A stretch of 64,000 nucleotides of DNA from positions 8,676,811 through 8,740,810 of the forward strand of contig NW_024037062.1 of NCBI RefSeq assembly GCF_015706575.1, read 5' to 3'. How positions within the stretch are numbered: position 1 is the first letter of the stretch; each line of letters begins with the position of its first letter. Made by a program: the position numbers and the translations under genes. This document shows positions 25,101 through 37,100 of the stretch, one piece after another. Under the pieces are notes generated by a model. It was not told the DNA's origin. It ran no database searches and saw nothing but the letters and a program-made list of their open reading frames with translations. The stretch is from Patiria miniata. Taxonomy: Eukaryota > Echinodermata > Asteroidea > Valvatida > Asterinidae.

Positions 25101-28100
25101 CAAAATCTCAAAAACGCCAAAAAGGTCGGGATTCGCTGGTAAGTCAGCTCCGCGACTTAGTTTTTACCTTCTTCACAGACGACCTTGCTAGGGCAGCATT
25201 CGTCAGGAGTCTGCTTGGCCAAGTAGCATCGGTCGGGGATGGGCGGGGCCCGGCCACACTCATGGGGTATACAGACGGGGGTCAGAGAGGGGGAGCACTC
25301 ACAGGTCATGCAGGAGCCTTCCCAAATTTCACCCACGCGGTGACCCCCTTCGCAGGTGGCTAGGTTAAGAGCTTAAAAAAAGATTGAAGACTTTACGCCA
25401 TTTGGGGTTTTTTTTGCGGAAATGCTACGTAAATTGTGCACCACAAAATAAAACGTTTAAATGTGTTCAACTTGAGAAAATTTGCAGAGTGAATACTTCA
25501 AAATGTGGCTGTTACTTCATTTTGTCTGATCTTTTTTCTCTTATCTTATCGTTTTGTCTTATACAGGGCGAGTGAAAAAAGGGAAACCCAAACCCCAAAA
25601 ATTTTATTTCCTATTTAAAAAAATAAGTAGCACCAAAAATAAAAGTGACTGGAAAGCCAATTTCATAAGCTACTTTTAGATAAAAAAAAAACTAAAATTG
25701 GTAAATCTATTTCAAAGAATATCACCACTTAAACACAATGACCCTAAAATCTCTCTTGTCCAAAAATGTGATTTCAAGAATCGTCATCACAATTGTCTTC
25801 AAACATCACCAGCGATAAAATCTCAGTTTAAACGTTAAAAATTCAACAAAGTCCTTTTGAAGCCCTTTTGTGTTTAAAAATTAAGTAGATTTTATAAATC
25901 ATATTGTTTGCCTGAACAGGGTTGTTAATGAAGATATTGTGTACTACATTTGCTGACAGCTGTTGAAACAAGTATTCTGGGCCATTTTCTTTGTTGTTCA
26001 AAACAGTCAGAACACACAACCAATTGTTGGGTTTTTTTTGACGAGACAGGTTTTAGGGTCATTGCTTTTAAATGGTGATATTCTTTGAACAGTTGAACGG
26101 ATTGAGCAAATTAAGTAACTTTTTCATCTAAAAAAATAGCTTATGAAATTGGCTTTCCAGTCATTTTTTTTTTTTTGGTGCTACATATTTTTTTTTATAT
26201 GAAATGTATATTTGGGGGTTTGGGTTCCCCTTTTTCGACTCACCCTGTATAAGTACAGAATAGCCGCTGAATGTAAAAACATCTGAGCTCGATAAAGACA
26301 GCCATCTCACATGGAAGCATTCTTTGCGATACCCGAGATATACAGGAGATATGCGTGACGAGTATAAATCAGGCTTTTCAAGTTTAAGAACAAGCTCATG
26401 CGTAAAAGCGTATAGTGAAACAGACGAGGAACTGGCGAATAGGCATGGCTTCAGCGGTATCGGAGCATTGATTATCACCCTTACCGGCGTCGCACGTCTT
26501 AGCTCGGCATGTTGGGATACCCGTCTCTTCGCACGTACACTCGTTGCAGCCTTCCAGCCACGTCTCGCCCAGGTCGTGTTTGTTATTGGAGGAATCCTTG
26601 CATTCTGAAAAAAAACCATAAATGTCGTTTTGCCTTTTGAGAAAGGTCCTGCCGGGGTTGGAAACGTTACGCTGTCTACTTTTATTGATTTGAATATTTG
26701 CAGAAGTTTATAACTCAATTCATGTTTACTCTGAACAAAAATCAACCAAAAAATGTCAGCTGTGAAGTCATGCCGACAGAAAGCCGCTATCCACTCCATT
26801 AACAAGTACCCCCTCACCGGCAAAGGAAGTACAGTTGGGGGTGACCGACCGACGCCATCTTGCCTGACTGCAATTCATTTGCTGCGAAGCGCGGCCACTG
26901 CGTGTACATAGTACAAAGCCCCTGGTTTACGTGCGTCACACACAAGGAACAGTGCGCGTCAACCAGTGAAGTGTCCCGCCCATGGAACGTCGTTGATAGG
27001 TAAAAGGGCGCCCTCTTTCGTCGGTGCACGGAGCCCATAACGAACACAGCCCATAAGCATCCACACAAATTGTTCGTTATAGCGATCGTTCAGTATAGCG
27101 ATTTTAGGCTGCCGGTGCTCCGGTACTCAATTTTCAATAAATAGCGCCCTTCATAACTTCACCCTGCAGGCTTTGGTGGTTACTGAAAGCCGACTTTGAA
27201 CAGGTGCCGACTATTGAATTATGTAATTACGTAGTTTTTGAGCTTACTACCTACAGCACAGGGTGGCATTCCCCTTCCGTTCCTTTGGGAAATAATAGCC
27301 ACTTGTCGCTCTTCTGTTGACATTTTTCAACAACAATGTTCGGTACATTTTGAACACAAAAATCGGGAGCCAAGGTCAATGTTCAGTATGGCCAAAAAAA
27401 AATAAATACTCGGTCTCTGGTCAGACCAAAGTTCTGGAATTGATGCGGCAACGCGACTTTTTTTTTTTTTTTTGCTTTTTTTTTTTCAAGCTTGAATTGT
27501 ACAGACAAGGTTGGGTACTATTTTGCTTTTTTTGATGTCCTCGCATACATTGGTGTCCTCCATCGTTTGCCTTGGTGCCCTTGATCATTTGCCTTGGTGC
27601 AATTTCCCATTCCTTGGTGCTCTTTGGTAAAAAAAAATGAGGAGGTGCGACAATAGAGGGCGCTGTTGGAGCTACCGCGGAACATGTTGGAAAAAAAAAG
27701 ATTAACGCACGTGATTAAAATCGACACGTTTGCTGACCAGAGACCGACTATTTTTTCTTTTTGGCCTATGGCCGAATATTCAGCATAGCGATGTTCGGTA
27801 TAGCGACATTACTGCCATTTGTCTCAAGATTTAATGAATTTCTCACCGTGGGATGAACATTTTTAGTAACGGATTTTGCGTCTGTGCATTGTAAACATTG
27901 CGTTACCCGACAGCTTGTATTCAAATTCCACAACATTTATGAAAATAAGCAATTTATTACGGAAAAATCATCTTTATGTTTAGGGTTTGGGAAAAAGAAA
28001 GACTGAACCAACCGATAGTATCCTTCTTGCCTTTCTCCTCGCAATCCAGCAGATTGTTGCAAGGGCAATGGAAGACGGCCGTGCAGGGTTGGCAGTAGTC

Positions 28101-31100
28101 AACGTGGCAGACTGCGTCGGGGAACCGGTAATGATCGCATGTCTTGACGTCACACGGCGACGCGAAACACGTCAACACGGGGACGTCAGTGGGGCACTTG
28201 GGCTCCACTTCTGAGTTTTCAAATGCAAAGAGAAATTCGTGAGTGAATTGTCGGGGGGGGGGGGGGTGCTAGGGGGTGGCTATGTTTTGACCATAGAGCT
28301 ATATTAAATTACTAGAGCGCTAACTCCTCATTCTTGCACGCGGAGACGCTTTGAAGCCGCTCTGGGCGCAGACATTTTGAATTTATGTGCGTGTTTGTAG
28401 AACACAATCAAAATAGATGGATTGAATTTTAAAAGTGTACTCTAAATGCAACGCGCAAGTAGAAGATACGCAAACAACTTAAGCGCGTCATAAAGTTCAA
28501 GAAACGTCACGGTGAATAGCATCTGCAGCAGAGGGGGACGCGCACACGTTGCGCTGTTTGCGTAGAGCAAAATGAAACGCTCATTTGCTGATCGTGCGTT
28601 TCGGTTTTGGGCGTATCGGCTTCGATGACGCACTGGTATGAAACACAAATGCAAATAGCCGTACAAAAGCCGTACAAAATTTCGAGTTTTCCATAGGTTT
28701 GTGCGCAAACATGGATGCGCCCATCAGGCATTACTTTGTACATCGAGTTAGCACTCTAGTAATTTAATATAGCTCTATGGTTTTGACAAGCAGTGTTCAA
28801 TAAGGGGTTTGTAAGAGCAGCCTGACTTCCTAAAAATGTTTGTTTTCCCAGTAAACATTTTGCAGCCTCTCTGAATAGTGTAGCGGTGATTGCCATCTTT
28901 ATTTTTCATGTTGCGTGTTGTTGTTTTCATCATCGTTTTTATGACAAATCAAGAAAAACAAAACCTGCCGTCGTTCCTCAACAGTCCCGTTTCAAACATC
29001 ACTAACTACTTGGTAAGTGACACGAGCTAAAAGTGGTTTTTCTCTTACGGGGCCTGTAACTTGACAACTGCCCAGAATGTGATTTACACATTGTATCCAT
29101 TACTCACGCAGTGTTCCACCCTCGCATTGCACCGTTTGGTTGTTCTGATCGAAGAATTTGGCAGAGCAGCCGCCACATCTGCTGATGAGACAGGTCGCGT
29201 TGGGGTGACCTTCACAGGTCGTGTCGCAGAGGTCGTCCGGGCAGGACGACGCGACCGATGCACTGAACGGACAGTCAGATAGCGCTGGAAGAACGAATAA
29301 AAATCAAGTTCTCAAAATGCTCAAAAGTACTCGAAATGAGTTAATACAATTTTTTTTTAAAACAGTGCGATTATAGATTTTTAGCTTCAGGAAAGCAGTT
29401 TCATAAGTTTGTCTTTCTGAGTGTAAATCAGGGTGAGTCTTCAGAAATTGAAACTAACTTAATTTGTTTGGGAGAATAAAAAATGGGTTTTTTTATGCTA
29501 TGAAATACAAATGGTTATTGTTCACTATAAAGTGTTGCTAGTATTAAGTAAGGATGTAAATTTCTTAAGATATACCATAAGTTGGTCACTCTGTGCGTTA
29601 GTTAGCATAATTTCATAATGTCACACACGTGACTGAACACACATACTGAAATTTGTATCCTTGTGGAGACATTTCTTTGTTCTCGTGTTGTAAAGTTTCC
29701 GAGTTTGAAAGTGTAGTTTCAAAATGCTCATATTTTAACCAGAATTAATTTCCTGGGCCGAAATTTGGACTTAATATCTCTTTTCTAAAACTCTTCCATT
29801 TGCGACAGATCAACCCTCCTTGGAAATTCGTAGTTTTTGAGTAAAATCCATACATCTATTTTGTGAAAACCTTGTGGGGACGTATTTATCTATAGAAATT
29901 GCCCTGTGGAGACGTATGCAATCTTTTGTTCCCTATTGTGTGCATGTCTCCAGAGGGCACAGTGTATCAGATCAAAATGTCACACATGTGACCACAGAAC
30001 AATTCCTATTTAGCATACTCAGTAAAACTAACGCAGAGAGTGTACATTGTTTATGCCGTCTCTAAATCACAAAAGCTAGAGCCTCGCCAGAAAAAAAAGT
30101 TGCCGATATTTTTGGACGCGCTGTGGAAAGTAACCCTTTTTTTAAGTTTCTTTAGAAAGTCTACATCTTCAAATACAAAGTGTGTTTCCTTACGTTCTTC
30201 GCAGACCATTTTTGACGGGCAGCACTCGTCGGGGGTTCGCTTAGCCCAGCGGCATCGGACGGGAAGGGGCGGGGCCAGGCCACACTCGTGCGGTATACAG
30301 GCAATGAGGGCGCTCTGATGGCACTCGCAGGTCATACAGGTTTCTTCCCAATGGTCGCCGACAGCGTGAGTCTCATCGCACATCTCTGCAAACAAATATC
30401 ACGTTCAGTATTTTATTGTCATTTTGCAGTGGAAGCATGGAAACCTGATTTTGAATAAGGAATAAATATGTGCTTGGCCGGTTTTAAACACCGTGTTTAA
30501 GACTGGTTTTAAACACTGTGTTTAAGACTGGTTGTGCTTGGCCGGTTTTAAACACCCTGTTTAAGACTGGTTGTGCTTGGCCAGTTTTAAACACTCTGTT
30601 TAAGACTGGTTGGAGTCTGGATGCTGATAATTACCGGTGCCATTTTTCTCAAGTGAAAAAAGACTGTGTTGAAATCAAGTCAACTCACAAGTCCATCAAA
30701 TGTCATTCGAAATTAAACTCCCAATTGTTGAACAATACATTCAAATTACAAGTCAAATCACAAGTCAATCACAAGTCCATCAATGTTTACTAGTCAATCA
30801 CAAGTCAATATCATGGCAATAACAAGTCAATCACAAGTCAATCACAAGTCAAATCACAGGTCAATCACAACTGAATCACAATTCAATCACAAGCCAATCA
30901 CAAGTCAGTCACAAGCCACTCACAATTCAGTCACAAGTCAAATCACAAGTCAATCACAATCAATCACAAGCCAATTAAAATTAATCACAAGTCAATCACA
31001 ACCCACTCACAAGTCACGTCACAAGTCAATCACAAGTCAAATCACAAGTCAATCACAAGTCAATTACAAGCAATCACAAGTCAGTCACAAGTCAATCACA

Positions 31101-34100
31101 AGTCAATCACAAGCAATCACAAGCCCAATCAGAAGCTTTAGTTCAACAACCATGAAACAAAGTTGCTTAATTTTGTAAAGTCTACCTCTGATCTCGCCAC
31201 AAACCAACGGCTCGTTTCTCTCGTTGAAAAACAACGGGTCGCACTGATTGCAGAGTTCAACGTGACAGGCTGCTTCGGGGTAATCACGGCAGACTGCCCC
31301 GGCGTCACATGGGGACACGATACAGGTGGTCATTGATCCAGAGCACAATGCCTCTATGATGAGAAAAACATAACCAACAATTCAAAAACCTTGCTTGATT
31401 CCTGCTTGATTCCATGCGGTTCCCCAGAATGTCATTCTGGGGTTTTCCTCCCACCTCTAAAACTGTAATTTCTTCTCATTGTCTTCTCTCTGCAGGTTTC
31501 TTAATAATAATAATAAGGCAAAAAAAAGAATAGTTCTGCTCCGATTACCCGACCGACCCTATTTTTAGGCTGCGACCCTAAAAATTTTATCGGCAATTCC
31601 AAAAAAAAAAAAAAAAAAAAAAGATTGAATAAATAAAAATAAAATTTTGTTGTCTTTTCTGTCTTCACAAAATACCTCTCAACAACCCTTTTGCATCAAA
31701 AAATGCTTGTATTTATTTGTTTTCTTACTTACATTCGCTTTTTTTCAAAAGAAACCTCCGTTATTTTTACAAATTTGCTTCGCGATATAAACGATGTCCG
31801 TATGGTGACTATATCACGTGGCGACGACTGGTTCCCGCCGCGCCGCGCAGGGACCAATTTAGAAGACATGATGAAAGTGCGGTAACCAGTCCATAGCTAT
31901 GCGATCGCAACCGATAGCGCGCTAGCAGTGCAGGCCACTGTCAACTGGTCGGATTCGACATCGTGAAAAATGCCAAGAACAGTTTTGCAAGTTAATTTAC
32001 AGAATTGATCTAGCTTGTCTGTGTATGTATTTTCTGTGTTCAAGAGTTCATTTTGAGATCGCACAACTCGTATTTGGAGTGATACATGCCGCGTGTTTCC
32101 CGACATTTTTTACCGTGAAAACAGGTCTGTTGGCCCATGGCGGGCCGCTCGCCACACATGCTTGCATCACACACCTCGGAGTTTTGGCCAGCTCCCCGCG
32201 TCTTGACTAGCGTTGTGCATATGGTGCAAACGACCTGAATTTTCCATTATTTTTTGAAATTATCGAACATAAATATATTGACAATAATTAAAGGTAGGTT
32301 TTATTCACTTTTTGTTGCCATTTCGTGTATAGCTTTCGTAGTGCAATGGAAATAGTTCAGGCTAAAACTTCGCATATAATTGAATACCCCATTCAATCTG
32401 CATAAAAAAAATTGGCAAAAAAAAAAAAAATTCCGACCAACCGACCGACCCTATTTTTGAAAGGCATGTAATCAGAAGCAGAAATATATTTTTTTGGCCT
32501 AATGATAATAATAACAGGTTCTTATATAGCACTTTTAACTAAGATCAAAGCGCTTTACATTATTATTACCCCTAATCATTGGGCCAATTAAACATTCCAT
32601 ATACCATCTCAGCTCCCTGGGGAGTATACAGCTCGATGCAGCCTGTTAGGCGCAAGGAAGCTAATTCAATCACAATAACCATCTCTGCCCTCACAGGTAC
32701 CCATTTACTCCTGGGTGGGGATAAGCAATGAGTGACAAAGTGCCTTGCCCAAGGGCACACGCACCATGACCCCGGGCTGGACTCGAACCCACAACCTGCA
32801 GCTTTACCCACAGACCACGAATCCAATGCCCTTAACCATGAGGCCAACATACGCTCAGGCTTGCGAGCTACAGTGCCTAGGGTGCTTTTGAGGAATCATT
32901 GGTTTCATTTCCCAGAAATTAAAATAATAATAATTATTTTAACTGTGGCTTGTAATCCAATGGGTTTTTTTCCGCTGCTCAACATATGTCTCTAGACAAG
33001 ATGAAAAAAGTTGCCACTTACGTCAGATTGGAGTGTTGGGCTTATTTTAACACACAAAAATGTGGAAACAGAAAGCACACACAACATTAGTATCGCGTAG
33101 TAAACGTTTACACATAGACAGAGAACCGTTTAGAATTATGTAAATTTATGCAAGCTCATAGCGTATAATTAAACCATGCACCGTCATTGGTCAGAATACA
33201 GATTTATCTGGCAGCGATTTGGAAAAACTGAGACTGTGCGTTCTGAGCGCAGAATGGTTCACCCTACTTGCGGTATGAAAAAATCCCGGTGAAACCGGTA
33301 CATGATTTTTACCAGTTTTATACAATGTATACATACCCATGACTACAGCCTCATTTTGACATGCCACCTTCGCGCCGTCGCCGTCGTAGAAGACGGTGTG
33401 GCACGTCCCGCAGTGGCTGATTTTACACGTAGCGTCGGGGTGTCCGTCGCAGGTCGCTGTTAGGCAGAGATCCGAGGGGCAGTCTTGCATCACGACACTG
33501 CCCGGTTCGCAGGCAGAGATGGCTGTAAACAGACAAGAGAGACCGTTTTCCAATTTGGCAAAATTTGGTTTTGGTCAAATTAGACATCATATAACTGACA
33601 TACAGATCTTTAGCATTTGATTGGTGGAACTCACATCACGTGACATTCGTTATTACTCCCATTCATGCCGGGCCACAAAAAGTCCCATTCGCCCATTGGG
33701 AATGGGAAATACTATTCAACGGTTTGGATCATTCTTGTTCCGTGACGTGGTATTTGCGTGCAAATGCATGCTGGTGTGCGCGTTCAGCGTTGCGGGTAGC
33801 GCGTATTGTTCTAAAGAGCCAAGCACTACAGAGTTGGGTTCAAACATTTTCGTGAAGGGGTGGTTTGGAAGAGGGCAATACATTTTCCACCAATTTTATT
33901 CTAAAATAAAAGTTCAAATATATCAAATGACAAGGATCTATATGTCAGTTATATAAAACAAATATTGAGTGGCTTTAAATTGTGAAATGGGAGGAATCTT
34001 ATCGCTCGGTAAAATCTGGACTTTTCCAGTTCACTCGGCTTCGCCTCGTGAAATGGAGAAGTCCAGATTTTACCTTGCAATAATATTCCTCCCATTCCAC

Positions 34101-37100
34101 GCTGAGCCACTCAATACTTGTATACTATAACATACTAATCCTGCAAATCCATGTATTTTTGAAAATTCCCTTTAACCCAGGTTTAATCCCAGCAACAACC
34201 AACGTTTTCTCAACTCACGTTCGTCGCAAACAATGCCGTTTTGGCTATCGTCCCTCGGACAGCACTCCCCGGTCCGAATGACCCATCGGCAGAGAGGGGG
34301 GATGTAGCGATTGACGCCGGGACAGAGCTCCCTGACGCAGGACACATTGTTGTTGTCGTTACACGTGCAGAGATTGCAGCTGCTGGGACCACCCTCGCTC
34401 CATGTCTCCCCTACATCATAATGGGTCCTTCCATCAGAGTCCAGGCAACCTATCAGAGGGGAGAGAAGAACTCAGTTACAGTTCATGATTGGTTAAAACA
34501 GAATGGGTTATTCTATGGGGGTTTTTCTCGAGGGGGGAATGAACCTTTTTAGTATCTTGAAAACAGCCAAAAATATGACTCTAAGGCCCCCCAAAAAAAG
34601 TCTCCGGTTTCTGGTATTGAGCTTGCCCAAAAAGTGGTGCGGCGACGCGGCTTTTTTTTTTTTTTCCTGATTTTTTTGCTTCAAATGTCGGCTGATGACT
34701 GCAAATGATGCCCGACTAAACTTAGTGCAAATATATGGGAGACCAGAGAGGCCACATAAAGCTTATTCTCGACCATAACCCAATCTAAAAACACGTTAAA
34801 ATTGTGCAGCAGCAGGAATCCAGACAAACCAGTGAGTTTTGCGGTTTTGAGACATCATCTTTCATTGAAAAAAAAACTTTTTCATTTTGCCGACGCGCAT
34901 ACCAGAAACCGGAGACTTTTTTTTTTGGCCTAAACATTGAGATGGGAACCAATCACACTGAAAATTTAACTCAGGCATCCGTTTAAATTGTCTGTGAGAT
35001 GAATTTTATCTTAGGAACACATTTTGTTGTTTGTGCAACTTTTTACCTCTCTTAAAACTAAGGCACGCTGTCTTTCTGCACACTCAAAATAGAATTGCCC
35101 CATCCAGAACGTGCACATGGTGTGCATGTCCCATTCACGGGGTACTCGAAAGCACACAAAGTAATGTTTTACTATACTCCCAAGGACAATGCTTTGTCTT
35201 AATTTCCCTTTGTCCCTGTAATATAACACTCTCCCTTGGACTAAGCACACAAACCTACTACAGAGGACCGTTTCCAACAAAAGACCCAACTCCCGAGGAC
35301 TGAAAGGATCTGTTGTTCTCCCTTTGTGTGTCGGTCCTCAGGGGTTATGTAGAACACGTACACCCTCTCTTATTCCCACAGGGAGCCAACCTCTGAGAGC
35401 AAAATGTCCGAATCGGTACCCACCTATGCAGTCGAAGTCTGGGCAGCAGACGTCCTCCATCCCGGGCTTGACCAAGCAGTATTCCCAGCGCATCGGCGGA
35501 CCGGCACACGAGGGCGACATGCAGACCGCTTCCCCATCCATGCACTCGCATTGCGTGCATTTGTCCATTTTCCATCGTTCGTCGGGTTCGTGTTTATTGC
35601 CGTTGTAGTCAGTGCATTGGGACTCTGCGAGATGGCAAAGATGTGACATTAGGGTTCTGGTCAGGTTCGTCACAAGCCACTGGCAAGACAGCCACAAGTC
35701 ATTCACAAGTCAATCACACGTCAGTCACAAGTCAGTCACAAGTCAATTGCAAGTCAGTCATAAGTCAATCACAAATCAGTAACAAGTCAATCACGAGTCA
35801 ATCACAAGTCAATCACAAGTCAATCACAAGTCAATCACAAGTCAGTCACAAGTCAATCACAAGTGAATCACACGTCAGTCATAAGTCAGTCACAAGTCAT
35901 TCACGAGTCAATCACAAATCAGTCACAAGTCAATCACGAGTCAATCACAAGTTAGTCGCAAGTCAATCACGAGTCAATCACGAGTCAGTCACAAGTCAAT
36001 CACAAGTCATCACAAGACCAACACAAGACCAACACAAGACCATCACAAGACCATCACAAGACCAACACAAGACCATCACAAGACCATCACAAGACCATCA
36101 CAAGACCATCACAAGATCATCACAAGATCATCACAAAACCAACACAAGACCATCTAAGACCTTCACAATACTACACAAGACCGTCACAACATTTTTTTTC
36201 AAACACAACCCTTTTTTCCGGTGTACATACGCAACGTCTCTGGATCTGGCAATGCACACTCGACTTCCTTATCTTCAACATAAAACTTGGCGACGCATCC
36301 TCCGCACATAGAGGGCTTGCAAACGGCGTCGGGGTGGGCAGGGCATCTAGTAGTCTCCAGGTCACATGGGTTGGTAGTACACTTCCAGGCGTAGTCGTCA
36401 TTTGGGCATTCTGTACACATCAAGAAACACAAACAAGATCAACAAGTCGTGTTTTACTATACGCCTGAGGACAACCTATTGTGTTTCCCTTTGTCCCTGT
36501 ACTTTAACACTTTCCCATAGACTAAACACATAAACGTACGATCGAGGACAGTTTCGAACAAAAGCACCGTCGTTCGAGGACTGAAAGGATCTTTTGTTCT
36601 CCCTTTGTGTGTCTGTCCTCGAGCGTGATACAAGACAGAAACATGAATATTCAAAAGAAAAAAACAGATTACGACACTGCATTCGTGACCTTTAAAGGGA
36701 ATATACAACATTTGCTTTTGCTGTAATTTTCAGAAATGGATGGATTTCTGGGGTTAGTGTTTCATCACTGACTTGTTTGACGTGTTGGGTTCGTAGATGC
36801 TGGAAAAACCTTGAAAAAACAATCATGTTCATGTTGTCTGGTTCTGACCCAATTAAGGTGAAACGGAGCAATCTATAAATGTCAGGGAATTGTATAATGT
36901 CGGGGAATCAGTCACAGTTGTGTAACCGATTGCAAAGAAGATGCGAACTTACTAAATATGATAAACTGGTAGCACTATTTGAAGAAAAAAAAGTTTTTTT
37001 CAAACGCTGGTCAGCCAACAAGCGTTGGAAACTGATACGAAAATACCACTTTTCTTGATAATGTCAGCACACCAGGTGCCATGTTTTTACAGGATGCTTT

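Larger units (their letters stand above)
16080..25400 (-). repeat. Three-fold genomic tandem duplication of a four-exon cassette
   Basis: VWC exons start at 25359, 22248 and 19155, a period of 3,111 and 3,093 bases. Exons and long parts of the introns are almost the same, including intron words such as GGATATATGGATCATAT and the TTAA MITE between cassettes. Units are about 3.1 kb. Confidence 0.95.

Noticed and set aside
31517-32499. A coding DNA transposon or retroelement inside the 983-bp Harbinger-like element
   Set aside because: No transposase or other element protein could be recognised in its short frames.
35643-36311. Open frame of 222 codons on plus
   Set aside because: Third 11-bp minisatellite read through, antisense to the TY1/VWC gene.
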